DNA from: Novosphingobium sp. UBA1948 | GTDB lineage: Bacteria > Pseudomonadota > Alphaproteobacteria > Sphingomonadales > Sphingomonadaceae | Reading direction: 5' to 3' | Assembly: GCA_002336765.1 (NCBI GenBank) | Contig: DDES01000036.1 | Coordinates: 1 to 18,023 of the forward strand | Length of the DNA: 18,023 bases | Shown: positions 5,420 to 13,652 of the stretch, piece after piece | Layout of the letters: the number at the start of each line of letters is the position of its first letter | Position numbering within the stretch: position 1 is the stretch's first letter | Position numbers and translations under genes: made by a program | The notes under the pieces: model-generated | Told to the model about the DNA's origin: nothing | Databases searched by the model: none | What the model saw: the letters and a program-made list of their open reading frames with translations, nothing else

Positions 5420-7371
5420 ATGCCCCAAGGGGTTCGCTCCGAATTGGATTGCGTCAGATTGCGGTATCGCGCCAGCGCCCATAGCGGGAAGTAGCGCGGA
5501 TAGCCATGATAGCGCAGGTAAAACACGCGGGGAAAACCGCCGCCGGTATAGGGTTCCTGCCCCCACATACCATCCTCGCCCTGATGCGCGGCCAGCCATG
5601 CCATGCCCCGCGCCACCGCCTCGCTGCGCACCTCGCCCACCGCCATCAGGCCAAGGCAGGCCCAAGCCGTCTGGCTGGCGGTCGATGCGAAACTCTCGTG
5701 ACCCTCGCGGTCCAGCGCATAGGAATCGCAGCTTTCCCCCCAGCCACCATCGGCGTTCTGGATCGACACCAGCCAGTCCACCGCCCGCGCCACCTTGGGA
5801 TGGCTGCGGTCATAGCCAGCCCGCCCCAGCGCGCAGAGCACCGACCATGAGCCATAGATATAGTTCACACCCCAGCGGCCGAACCATGAACCTTCCGGCT
5901 CCTGCTCCACCTCGAGCCATTGCAACGCGGCATCCAGCGCCTGTGTATCGGCATGGCCGCCCAGTTGCGCCATCATCGACACCACCCGTGCCGAGACATC
6001 CGCCGTGGGCGGATCGAGCAGGGCGCCATGATCTGCAAAGGGCAGATTGTTGAGGTAATGCGCGGTATTATCCGCATCGAAGGCAGCGAAACCGCCATCC
6101 TTTGATTGCAGCCCCAGCGTCCATTCCGCGCCGCGCGCGATGGCCTGCGCATCCGCATTGCCGCGAAAGGCGCGCGCGCGATCCATCGCCATCACCACCA
6201 CGGCGGTATCGTCCAGATCGGGGTAATGGTCGTTGCCATACTGGAAAGCCCAGCCACCGGGGCGCACGCCCGCGCGCTGCTCGGCCCAGTCCCCCACCGT
6301 GTCGAGAATTTGCCGCTCTTTCAGCCAGTCGAGCGCGCGACCCGCGCTCTCCTGCGCGCTGGCGTCGCCCACCTCCAGCATGGCATGGGCGGCCAGCGCC
6401 GTATCCCACACCGGCGAGACACAGGGCTGGCAATAGGCCTCGTCCTCCTTGACCACCAGCAGGCGTTCGACCGACTCGCGGGCGATGGCGCGATGGGGAT
6501 GATCCGGCGGATAGCCCAAACAATCGAACATCATCACGCTGTTGGCCATCGCGGGATAGATCGCGCCCAGCCCGTCCACACCGTTCAACCGCTCGACCAC
6601 CCAATCCTTGCACAGCCCGATCGCACGGGTGCGCAGAGACTTGGGCCAGTGCCCCTCCAGGCGCTTCAGCAGCCAGTCGAGCGCCTCGAACCCGCCCTTC
6701 CACAGCGGATTGACATGATCGGCCTGACTGGTGAGCTTGCGCGGCATGCCGGTAAACAGCTCGGGCACCAGAATGCCCTTCGGATTGCGCGCCAGAGGTT
6801 TGAGCGCGCAAAGCACCAGCAGCGGCACCACCACCGTGCGCGCCCAATAGGACATCTTGAGCAGATGCACCGGAAACCAGCGCGGGGCGAGGATCAGCTC
6901 GGGCGGAATGGTGGGCACCACATCCCACGAACCCGCGCCGAACAACGCCAGCTGGATGCGGGTAAAGACATTGACCGCCTCGGCCCCGCCCACCTTCAGG
7001 ATGGCGGCGCGGGCGCGTTCCATATGGGGTGCATCCACCGCATCGCCGATCATCTTCAGCGCATAATAGGCTTTCACACTGGCCGAAACATCGAAAGCCC
7101 CACCGTGGTAGAGCGGCCAGCCATCATGCGCGTCCGACTGGATGCGTCGCAGATAGCGACCAATCTTGCCCTCCAGCTCCGCATCCACCGGCTCGCCCAG
7201 AAAATGCCGCAAGAGGACATATTCCGACGGAATGGTGGCGTCGGCCTCCAGTTCATAAACCCAATGGCCATCCGCGCGCTGCTCGGCCAGCAAAGCGGCT
7301 GTAGCGCGGGTGATGCTGGTGTCGATCGTGGCGGAGTCGGGCGTGGCGGAATCGGGGGCAGGCACAGTCAT
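5416..7371 (-). CDS. shc: squalene-hopene cyclase
   Basis: A 651-residue class II triterpene cyclase (also called hpnF) that cyclises squalene to hopene and diplopterol in one step, as a monotopic inner-membrane enzyme. The catalytic DxDD motif is Asp385-Leu-Asp387-Asp388 followed by TA, equivalent to the Asp374-377 motif of Alicyclobacillus. Several QW-type repeats are visible, including DGHWVYELEAD near the N-terminus, DGGFAAFDADN, EGSWFGRWGVNYIYGSW, DGGWGESCDSY and EDGMWGQEPYTGGGFPRVFYLRYHGY, which give the two alpha/alpha barrels. Start ATG 7371 overlaps the hpnE stop (ATGA); the stop overlaps the hpnG start (GTGA). The N-terminus holds a duplicated PDSAT peptide encoded by a 15-nt tandem repeat. 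It is full length with all key residues, so it should be active. Confidence 0.98.
   Translation of the reverse strand: MTVPAPDSATPDSATIDTSITRATAALLAEQRADGHWVYELEADATIPSEYVLLRHFLGEPVDAELEGKIGRYLRRIQSDAHDGWPLYHGGAFDVSASVKAYYALKMIGDAVDAPHMERARAAILKVGGAEAVNVFTRIQLALFGAGSWDVVPTIPPELILAPRWFPVHLLKMSYWARTVVVPLLVLCALKPLARNPKGILVPELFTGMPRKLTSQADHVNPLWKGGFEALDWLLKRLEGHWPKSLRTRAIGLCKDWVVERLNGVDGLGAIYPAMANSVMMFDCLGYPPDHPHRAIARESVERLLVVKEDEAYCQPCVSPVWDTALAAHAMLEVGDASAQESAGRALDWLKERQILDTVGDWAEQRAGVRPGGWAFQYGNDHYPDLDDTAVVVMAMDRARAFRGNADAQAIARGAEWTLGLQSKDGGFAAFDADNTAHYLNNLPFADHGALLDPPTADVSARVVSMMAQLGGHADTQALDAALQWLEVEQEPEGSWFGRWGVNYIYGSWSVLCALGRAGYDRSHPKVARAVDWLVSIQNADGGWGESCDSYALDREGHESFASTASQTAWACLGLMAVGEVRSEAVARGMAWLAAHQGEDGMWGQEPYTGGGFPRVFYLRYHGYPRYFPLWALARYRNLTQSNSERTPWGM
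7328..7357 (-). repeat. 15-nt tandem duplication in the shc N-terminal codons
   Basis: Two adjacent 15-nt units (7328-7342 and 7343-7357) differ at two positions. On the minus strand they encode PDSAT-PDSAT before the conserved cyclase fold. The unit length keeps the frame, consistent with slippage or duplication in a tolerant N-terminal tail. Confidence 0.7.
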
Positions 7372-8651
7372 CGCCAGCCCTCATAGATCGGCTGATAGCC
7401 CAGCACCAGCCGCGCCGCCGTATCGCCGCTGCGCAGGGCACCCTCGATAGTGGCAGGCAATCCGTTGCGCACCCAGTCGCCGGCAAGGAACAGGTTGCGC
7501 CAGCGCGTCTGCGCGGTGGGGCGGCGGGCATCCTGCTGCGGCGTGGCGGCAAAGGTGGCGCGCTTTTCCTTCACGATCTGCCAGCGGGGCAAATCGCCCA
7601 CGATCCCCAGCGCCACGCAAACCTCGCCCCAGATCAGACGGGCCAGCGCCTCACGATCCTCGTCCATCAAACGGTCCGCGCCCGAAACGGTAACCGAAAT
7701 CCGGTCGGGATGGGTAAAAATCCACTCGCTGGTGGCATTGAGCAGGCCGAGCATGGCAGGCGCACCCGCAGGCGGAGCACAGGCAAAATGGGCGTTGAGA
7801 ATGGCGCGATGATCGTCGGGCACGGTCAGATCGGGCACCAGATCGCTGGCCACCCAAGCGGGCACCGCCAGCACCACCGCCGTCTCGGGATCGATGGCCT
7901 GCACGCCGTCGGCCCATTCCAGCGCCGTCACCAGATCGCCGGTGTAATGCAGAGCCTTCAGCCGACGCCCCGTCTGCAGCGGCACCTTATGCTTGGCCAG
8001 CCATGCCACGGCGGGGTCGATAAAGGCGCTGGCCAGATCGGGCACCGCCACACGCGGCGCGCTGGCCCGCCCGCCCTTGGCCAGCGTTTCGGCCAGCACA
8101 TTGGCCGTCAGCCCAGCCGAGGCCTGCGCCGGTTCGGTGTTGAGCGCGGCCAGCAGGATCGGGCGCAGCATCCGCTCCCACACCGCGCCTTGCGGCTTCA
8201 CCAGATCGCCGATGGTCTGGTCTGCGCGCCCTTTCAACAGTCGGGCGAGCGGCGCATAATCCAGCACACCCGTTTTCGGCACGCGACGCGAGGGCACCAG
8301 AACCCACCACGGCAGCGGGCCATCATTGATGCGCAAACACCAGCTTTCGCCGCCCTTTTCACCAACGGACGCCAGATCGGTAAAGGCAAACTCGGCGTGA
8401 TCCGGCCCCGCCAGCGGAGTGGTTGCGCCCACCACATGGCGAAAGCAGGCCACTGCGGGGTTACCGGCCAGCACCAGATGGTTGCCATTGTCGATGGTGA
8501 GCCCAAGCTGGGGGTCGAAATAGGAACGACAGCGCCCGCCCGCGCGCGGCCCCGCCTCGGACAGGGTGATGTTCACACCATAGCGCGCCAGCTCTACCGC
8601 TGCCGACAGGCCCGCCAGCCCCGCCCCGACCACTTGCGCGCGCAGAAACAT
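7368..8651 (-). CDS. hpnE: HpnE, FAD-dependent hydroxysqualene dehydroxylase
   Basis: A 427-residue flavoprotein of the amine oxidase/phytoene desaturase superfamily. In the HpnCDE route it reduces hydroxysqualene to squalene. The N-terminal FAD-binding Rossmann fold is VVGAGLAGLSAA (Gly9, Gly11, Gly14), followed by a second glycine/arginine block RAGGRCRSYFD, which is typical of the family. The C-terminal end has NLFLAGDWVRNGLPATIEGA, the conserved FAD-contacting GDW-x-x-x-G-L-P-A-T-IE-G-A motif of HpnE. The start is ATG 8651, giving a TGATG one-base overlap with the hpnD stop; the longer open frame to 8756 would run into hpnD and lacks support. The stop overlaps the shc start. It was originally annotated as a squalene-associated desaturase. 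Confidence 0.95.
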   Translation of the reverse strand: MFLRAQVVGAGLAGLSAAVELARYGVNITLSEAGPRAGGRCRSYFDPQLGLTIDNGNHLVLAGNPAVACFRHVVGATTPLAGPDHAEFAFTDLASVGEKGGESWCLRINDGPLPWWVLVPSRRVPKTGVLDYAPLARLLKGRADQTIGDLVKPQGAVWERMLRPILLAALNTEPAQASAGLTANVLAETLAKGGRASAPRVAVPDLASAFIDPAVAWLAKHKVPLQTGRRLKALHYTGDLVTALEWADGVQAIDPETAVVLAVPAWVASDLVPDLTVPDDHRAILNAHFACAPPAGAPAMLGLLNATSEWIFTHPDRISVTVSGADRLMDEDREALARLIWGEVCVALGIVGDLPRWQIVKEKRATFAATPQQDARRPTAQTRWRNLFLAGDWVRNGLPATIEGALRSGDTAARLVLGYQPIYEGWR

Positions 8652-9517
8652 CAACGCCGCCCCGCCAGCCGGTTGCGTCCGGCCAGCAGATGGCGCAGCG
8701 CCATAACGCCCAGCCTGAGCTTCGACGTGCGCAGCCGCATACGGGGCGCCTGCCAACCCTTGGCCATCATGCGTGTCAAGAGATGCGAATAGGCCTCCTC
8801 CATCAGCAGCGGGGCGATCAGGCGGCCACGCGGGCGGGCAGCCAGAATCGCTCTCGCCTCGATGAAATGCAGTTGCGCCTTGTCCGCCACCCAGCGCGCG
8901 GCGCGGTCCAGCGCCGGATCGGCCAGCAAGGCCTCGGGCGTGGCGGGGTGGATGCCCGCATCCGCCAGTGCCTCGGCGGGCAGATAGACGCGACCGATGC
9001 CCGCATCCTCGTCAATATCGCGCAGAATGTTGGTGAATTGCAGCGCGCGCCCCAGATGATAGGCCAGCGCCACGCCCGTCTCGCGTTCCATCCCGAACAC
9101 GCGCACCGACAGCCGCCCGACCGCGCTGGCCACACGGTCGCAATAGAGATCGAAGATCTCGAAGCTGGGCCAGCGGATATCGGCATCGACATCCATGCGC
9201 ATCCCCGCGATCACCGCCAGAAAATCCGCCTCGGCCAGATCGAAATCCACGATGGCCTGCGCCAGAAAACCGGCCTCGCCCGTATCGCCGCCGCGATAGA
9301 GCGCGCCGATCCATCCCGTCCAGTCCTCCAGCAGCGTGCCGCGCTGGTCGCGCGGGGTTTGCTGGTCATCGGCAATATCGTCGACAATGCGGCAGAAGCC
9401 ATAGATGGCAAACATCGCCTCGCGCTCGGCGCGCGGCAGGATGCGCATCCCGGCGTAAAAGCTGCTGCCCGCCACCTTGGCGTGCAGATCCTGCGCGGTA
9501 AGCACGGCGGCGCTCAT
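8651..9517 (-). CDS. hpnD: HpnD, presqualene diphosphate synthase
   Basis: A 288-residue trans-isoprenyl diphosphate synthase of the squalene/phytoene synthase family. It condenses two farnesyl diphosphates head to head into presqualene diphosphate. The two aspartate-rich Mg2+-diphosphate motifs are DDIADD (Asp46-Asp51) and RDIDED (Asp167-Asp171, after NIL). YCDRVASAVG, about residues 125-134, and the following R/LS block are also family-typical. The start is set at ATG 9517, which overlaps the hpnC stop as ATGA; an upstream in-frame ATG at 9538 is possible but would lengthen the overlap to 25 nt. It is adjacent to and distinct from hpnC, its paralogue. Confidence 0.96.
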   Translation of the reverse strand: MSAAVLTAQDLHAKVAGSSFYAGMRILPRAEREAMFAIYGFCRIVDDIADDQQTPRDQRGTLLEDWTGWIGALYRGGDTGEAGFLAQAIVDFDLAEADFLAVIAGMRMDVDADIRWPSFEIFDLYCDRVASAVGRLSVRVFGMERETGVALAYHLGRALQFTNILRDIDEDAGIGRVYLPAEALADAGIHPATPEALLADPALDRAARWVADKAQLHFIEARAILAARPRGRLIAPLLMEEAYSHLLTRMMAKGWQAPRMRLRTSKLRLGVMALRHLLAGRNRLAGRR

Positions 9518-10383
9518 GATCTGGTCCTGATGAAGCATCGACGGGTGCCCTGCCGCAAGGCCGCGCCCAGCGCAAGGCGCGCCGCGCGCAGCTTGCCATG
9601 ATGCACCCCGCCCGCCAGCGGATCACCGGCCAGCAACACCTCGCACAGATCCTCGGCCAGCCGCTGGATGATCGCCACTTCCAGCGCGAGGCGCGTGTCG
9701 CGGATCGCATCGGCAAAGGGCGCGCTGGCGCGCAGCAAGCCCTGCGTACGCCGCACCAGCGCATGGATCACCCCCTGCAAGGCCGGGCTTGAACGCGCCC
9801 CACCCAGCGCCTCGACGGCCACACCCGCCTCGTCCAGCAGGGGCAGCGGGATATAGACGCGGTCGATCGCGCGGTAATCCTTGCCGCAATCCTGCAGGTG
9901 GTTGATGATTTGCAGCGCGGCGCAGAGCGCATCGTTCATCGGCCACAATTGCCGGTCCTCGCCATGCACATCGAGCACATAGCGCCCGACCGGCATGGCC
10001 GAATTGCGGCAATAGGCCATCAACTCGTCCCACGATTGATAGCGGTTTTTCAGGCAATCCTGCTCGAAAGCGTCGAGCAATTCATGGGCATGGGCCAGCG
10101 TGATCCCGCGCGCGCGGCATACGCGCGCCAGCTCCTGCGCTTCTTCCGCCCCCGCGCCCGCCTCGCCGCCTTCCAGCCCGCCGCGCATCCAGTCGAGCAG
10201 GCGCAGCTTCTCCTCGGATCCAACGTCGGGATTGTCGGCAATATCATCGGCGGCGCGGGCAAAGCGGTAATAGGCCATCACCGGCCCGCGCGCATCGGGC
10301 CGCACCAGAAAGGAGGCGACGGGGAAATTTTCCTGCGTGTGGTCTTTGCCCGATTGCAGGGCGGAAATCGTCGGATCGCTCAT
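9514..10383 (-). CDS. hpnC: HpnC, hydroxysqualene synthase
   Basis: A 289-residue paralogue of HpnD in the squalene synthase superfamily. It converts presqualene diphosphate to hydroxysqualene by hydrolysis of the cyclopropylcarbinyl cation. The first Asp motif is DDIADN (Asp46-Asn51). The second is QDCGKDY (Asp165 and Asp169) followed by DRVYIP, the form characteristic of HpnC and different from the DxxED of HpnD. N-terminal ENFPVASFLVRP is also typical of HpnC. The start is ATG 10383, an ATGA overlap with the hpnB stop. The open frame runs upstream to 10800, but that part is a shadow of hpnB. The C-terminal 40 residues are basic. Confidence 0.95.
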   Translation of the reverse strand: MSDPTISALQSGKDHTQENFPVASFLVRPDARGPVMAYYRFARAADDIADNPDVGSEEKLRLLDWMRGGLEGGEAGAGAEEAQELARVCRARGITLAHAHELLDAFEQDCLKNRYQSWDELMAYCRNSAMPVGRYVLDVHGEDRQLWPMNDALCAALQIINHLQDCGKDYRAIDRVYIPLPLLDEAGVAVEALGGARSSPALQGVIHALVRRTQGLLRASAPFADAIRDTRLALEVAIIQRLAEDLCEVLLAGDPLAGGVHHGKLRAARLALGAALRQGTRRCFIRTRS

Positions 10384-11468
10384 AATTGTGCCTGCGCCCG
10401 CCCTTTCCACATGCCACCCCGGCCGCGATAGAAAGCCAAAGCTGAACCGAGGGTGCATGCCATGTAAAACAGTGCCACCAGCGGCAGGGCCACGGCCCAT
10501 AGCGGCGAACGCCGGTAGAAGCGGAGGATCGGCTGATAGATCAACGCCCCCACAAGGCAGGCCGCCAGCGCCCACCGGTCCCCGCTCCATGCCAGCACAA
10601 CGGGCGCCCCGAACACCAGCCCCAGCCCCGCCACCGTCAGCACCAGCAGCGCCGGATTGTAATGCAACTGGGCATAGGCCGAGCGGGCGATCATCCGCCC
10701 GATCTCGCGCCAGCCCGCATAGGGCCGGATCGAGCGCGAGCGCCGCGTCAGGCCCAGCCAGATCGGCCCCTGCCGCTTGATCAGTCGACCCAGTGTGCAA
10801 TCATCGATCAACGCGCCACGGATCGCGGCTATCCCGCCCGCCGCCGCCAGCGCCTCGCGCTCGACCAGCACGCAACCACCCGCCGCGCCAGCCAACGGCC
10901 CCCGCCGGTTCACCAGCCCGAACGGATAGAGCATCATGAAAAACCAGATGAAGGCGGGGATCAGCGCCCGCTCCGCCCAGCCTTCGCACCGCAGCAGCGC
11001 CATAAAGGACACCAGCTTGCGCCCCGTTTGCGCGATGCCCACCAGCCGCGTCAGCGTGTCGGGCGCATGCTCGATATCCGCGTCCGTCAGCCACAGATAG
11101 GTCGGCACTCCCGCCGCCGCGATCCCTTGATGCACCGCCCACAGCTTGCCAGTCCAACCCTGCGCCAAGGGTGCGCCCTCCAGCACCGTCAGACGCGGAT
11201 CGCCCAGCCCACGGGCCAGATCGCCGGTGCCATCGGATGATCCATCATCCACCAGCACCACCCTGAAAGCCCCCGCATAATCCTGCGCCAGCAGGCTGGA
11301 GATCGCACGGACAATCACATCCGCCTCGTCGCGCGCGGGCACCACGGCGACCACTTCGGGCCAGAGTGTGGGCGGGGCATAAGGCGCGCGATCATCCCGC
11401 TCGCGGCAGGTCCAGAAGCCGGTCGCAGCCAGACCGAGCCAAATCGCCAACACCACGACGCCGATCAT
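10380..11468 (-). CDS. hpnB: HpnB, family 2 glycosyltransferase of the hopanoid locus
   Basis: A 362-residue membrane-anchored GT2 glycosyltransferase. An N-terminal transmembrane helix (about 1-19) is followed by the GT-A domain: VVPARDEA (about 42-49), VDDGSSDGT (Asp74, Asp75; nucleotide-sugar binding), TDAD (Asp129 and Asp131, the metal-binding DxD) and IDDCTLGRLIKRQG (Asp222-Asp223, likely the catalytic base region). A hydrophobic stretch at about 171-186 and three C-terminal helices (about 273-346) anchor it in the inner membrane. HpnB is a conserved marker of hopanoid operons, but its acceptor and sugar are not settled as far as I know. The start ATG 11468 overlaps the hpnA stop (ATGA), and the stop overlaps the hpnC start (ATGA). 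Confidence 0.94.
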   Translation of the reverse strand: MIGVVVLAIWLGLAATGFWTCRERDDRAPYAPPTLWPEVVAVVPARDEADVIVRAISSLLAQDYAGAFRVVLVDDGSSDGTGDLARGLGDPRLTVLEGAPLAQGWTGKLWAVHQGIAAAGVPTYLWLTDADIEHAPDTLTRLVGIAQTGRKLVSFMALLRCEGWAERALIPAFIWFFMMLYPFGLVNRRGPLAGAAGGCVLVEREALAAAGGIAAIRGALIDDCTLGRLIKRQGPIWLGLTRRSRSIRPYAGWREIGRMIARSAYAQLHYNPALLVLTVAGLGLVFGAPVVLAWSGDRWALAACLVGALIYQPILRFYRRSPLWAVALPLVALFYMACTLGSALAFYRGRGGMWKGRAQAQL

Positions 11469-12460
11469 CCGATCATGCCCGCATCACGAAACCAGCACAG
11501 CGCATCCTCGAGCGCCTGGACATAGGGCCGCGCCTGATAGCCCAGTTCCGCCTCGGCCCGCGCCGAGGAATAGAACATGTGGTGCCGCGCCATTTTCAGC
11601 GCATCCACCGTCACGAAAGGCTCGATACCCGTAATGCCCCCCCACAGTTCCGCCCCCACCGCCAGCGGAAACAAAGGCGCCACCGGAAGTTTCACGCGCG
11701 GCGGCTTGCGACCTACGATGGCGCAAATATCGGCCAGCATCTGCCCAAGCGAAACATCCTGCCCCCCCAGAATATAGCGCCGCCCGACCACACCCCGCTC
11801 CGCCGCCAGCACATGCCCGCGCGCCACATCGTCCACATGCACGAGGTTCAGACCCGTCTCGACATAGGCGGGCATCTTGCCGCGCGCGCATTCCACCAGA
11901 ATGCGACCCGTGGGCGTGGGCTTCACATCGCGCGGGCCGATCGGTGTGCTGGGGTTGACGATCACGGCGGGCAGGCCTTGCTCGGCCACCATGCGCTCAA
12001 CCAGCCTTTCAGCCACCACTTTGGAACGCTTGTAGGCACCAACGGCCTGCTCCGGCGTGGCGGGCCGCGTTTCATCGGCGACTCCCCCATCAAGTGGCAG
12101 CAACGTCGCCACTGACGAGGTATAGACTACTCGCTCCACCCCCGCCGCCAGCGCGGCCTGCATGACCGTGCGCGTCATCACCTCGTTGTTGCGAACAATC
12201 TCCTCGGGATCGCGGGCCCACAGGCGATAGTCGGCGGCTACGTGAAACACCTCACCCACGCCGTGCATCGCGCGGGCCACAGCGGCGGGATCGCGCAGAT
12301 CGGCCTCCACCAGCTCGCCCGGAAAATCACCCAGATTGCCGCGCGCCGAGGATTCACGCGCCACCCCGCGCAGCACCCGCCCCTCCGCCGCCAGCGCGCG
12401 CGCCACCGCGCTGCCCAGAAAGCCCGCGACGCCGGTTACAAGGGTGATCCGCCCATCCAC
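11465..12460 (-). CDS. hpnA: HpnA, NAD(P)-dependent epimerase/dehydratase-like protein
   Basis: A 331-residue extended short-chain dehydrogenase, resembling nucleoside-sugar epimerases and dihydroflavonol reductases, and the first gene of the hpnA-G operon. The cofactor motif is TGVAGFLG (residues 9-16, GxxGxxG). The catalytic Ser115/Ser116 lie in VYTSSVAT, and Tyr143 and Lys147 in YKRSK. NPSTPIGPRD and NLVHVDDVARGH are HpnA-type substrate-loop motifs. Start is GTG 12460; AGGG, about eight bases upstream on the minus strand, can serve as ribosome binding site. An ATG four bases inside is out of frame. The stop overlaps hpnB by ATGA. Its exact role in hopanoid side-chain modification is not firmly known. 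It faces hpnI across 58 nt. Confidence 0.94.
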   Translation of the reverse strand: MDGRITLVTGVAGFLGSAVARALAAEGRVLRGVARESSARGNLGDFPGELVEADLRDPAAVARAMHGVGEVFHVAADYRLWARDPEEIVRNNEVMTRTVMQAALAAGVERVVYTSSVATLLPLDGGVADETRPATPEQAVGAYKRSKVVAERLVERMVAEQGLPAVIVNPSTPIGPRDVKPTPTGRILVECARGKMPAYVETGLNLVHVDDVARGHVLAAERGVVGRRYILGGQDVSLGQMLADICAIVGRKPPRVKLPVAPLFPLAVGAELWGGITGIEPFVTVDALKMARHHMFYSSARAEAELGYQARPYVQALEDALCWFRDAGMIG

Positions 12461-12518
12461 GCACCTATCCCTAAAGGCTTTTGCTGCGCCTGCAAAGCGG
12501 TGTAGAGCCGGTTGCGCG
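12461..12518. promoter_or_regulatory. compact divergent promoter region hpnA-G / hpnI-J-K
   Basis: Only 58 nt separate the GTG of hpnA from the ATG of hpnI, so promoters for both polycistronic units must overlap here or lie inside the coding regions. The segment contains a near-palindrome GCTTTTGC (12477-12484) / GCAAAGC (12492-12498), which is perfect except for one extra T and could be an operator or a short hairpin. The hpnA ribosome binding site lies at the left edge. I see no convincing -35/-10 pair in either direction. Confidence 0.45.
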
Positions 12519-13652
12519 ATGGCATGGCTGCTTTTCCTTCTGGCGCTGGTGGCGCTGGCCTATCAACTGGGCGCTGCGATTGCGCTGCGGCGCCATTTTC
12601 GCGCGCCGCCTGCCACGGCCAGCCAGCAACCCGCGGTGACTCTCGTCAAGCCACTCTATGGCGCCGAGCCGCATCTGGCGGGCAATCTGGCGGCATTTCT
12701 CGATCAGGACTATGCGGGGCCGGTCCAGTTGCTGCTCGCCACCAACACGCCTGATGACCTCGCCGTGCCCGCCGCCCGCGCGCTGATAGCCCGCTATCCG
12801 GATGCCGACATCACCCTGTTCACCGGCCCGCGCCTGTCGGGCGCCAATGGCAAGATGGGCAATTGCGCCGCCGCCTTGCCCCATGCCCGCCATGATGTGC
12901 TGATCCTGTCGGACAGCGATATGGTGGTGGATCGCCATTACCTTGCCCGCATTACCGCCGCTCTGGCGCAGCCGGACGTGGGCGTCGTGTCCTGCCTCTA
13001 TGTCGGGCGCGGCGATGCGGGCTTCTGGAGTCGGCTTGGCGCGGCTATGATCGGCGCCATCACCCTGCCCAATATGGTGGTGGGGCTGGCCACCGGCATG
13101 GCCCGCCCCTGTATGGGATCGACCATCGCCCTGCGCCGCGCAACGCTGGAGTCCATCGGCGGATTTGCCGCCTTCCGCGATGTGCTGGCCGACGATCATG
13201 CCATCGGCGCTGCGGTGGAGGCACAAGGGCTGAAAGTGGTGATCCCGCCCATGCTGCTGGTCCATGCCGGTGCCGAGGCCACCCTTGGCCAGCTCTGGCG
13301 CCAGCATCTGCGCTGGGCAGTTACGGTGCGAACACTGGCCGGCGCGGGGCATTATGGCTCGCTCGTCACCCATGCGCTGCCCTTGGCGCTGGCCTGCGCG
13401 CTGGTGATGCCTTGGGCGGGTCTGCCTATGCTGGTCGCCGCGCTGATGCTGCGGCTGGTTCTGGCCGCCCGCATCAACCGCCTTGCCCCGACGCAGGGAC
13501 GAATCCCCCTCGCTCTGGTCCCGCTCGCCGATCTTTTCGCGTTCGCAATATTTTGCGGCAGTCTGATCGCGCGGCGGATTGATTGGCGCGGCGAGAGGCT
13601 TACAATGGCCCCCCGCGGACAGATTACCCCCGACACGAAGAGAACCCGATGA
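12519..13652 (+). CDS. hpnI: HpnI, hopanoid N-acetylglucosaminyltransferase
   Basis: A 377-residue GT21/ceramide-glucosyltransferase-like membrane enzyme that adds N-acetylglucosamine to bacteriohopanetetrol, the first cyclitol-ether step. An N-terminal transmembrane helix (about 1-22) precedes the catalytic domain, which has VKPLYGAEP (43-51), SDSD (Asp132 and Asp134, the DxD), ADDHAIG (Asp225, Asp226) and QHLRW (262-266), the Q-x-x-R-W motif of processive/GT21 enzymes. Three C-terminal hydrophobic segments (about 283-300, 302-317, 328-350) complete the membrane anchor. I use ATG 12519, since the fold begins here; the open frame extends to 12336 but that would overlap hpnA entirely in antisense. 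The ribosome binding site is weak. The stop overlaps the hpnJ start (ATGA). Confidence 0.93.
   Translation: MAWLLFLLALVALAYQLGAAIALRRHFRAPPATASQQPAVTLVKPLYGAEPHLAGNLAAFLDQDYAGPVQLLLATNTPDDLAVPAARALIARYPDADITLFTGPRLSGANGKMGNCAAALPHARHDVLILSDSDMVVDRHYLARITAALAQPDVGVVSCLYVGRGDAGFWSRLGAAMIGAITLPNMVVGLATGMARPCMGSTIALRRATLESIGGFAAFRDVLADDHAIGAAVEAQGLKVVIPPMLLVHAGAEATLGQLWRQHLRWAVTVRTLAGAGHYGSLVTHALPLALACALVMPWAGLPMLVAALMLRLVLAARINRLAPTQGRIPLALVPLADLFAFAIFCGSLIARRIDWRGERLTMAPRGQITPDTKRTR

Noticed and set aside
5420..5665. An extended N-terminus for hpnG
   Set aside because: It would be read from within shc in another frame, and the nucleosidase fold begins directly after GTG 5419.
6106..7386. A 426-codon plus-strand open frame opposite shc
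   Set aside because: His/Arg/Gln-rich composition typical of an antisense shadow, no motif; shc with its DxDD and QW motifs is the real gene.
7710..8792. A 360-codon plus-strand open frame opposite hpnE and the end of hpnD
   Set aside because: Same shadow composition, crosses the hpnE/hpnD junction and has no family resemblance.
9517..10800. Reading hpnC as a 428-residue protein with an N-terminal extension
   Set aside because: The extra 139 residues are the wrong frame of hpnB; ATG 10383 gives the exact ATGA junction and a normal HpnC length.
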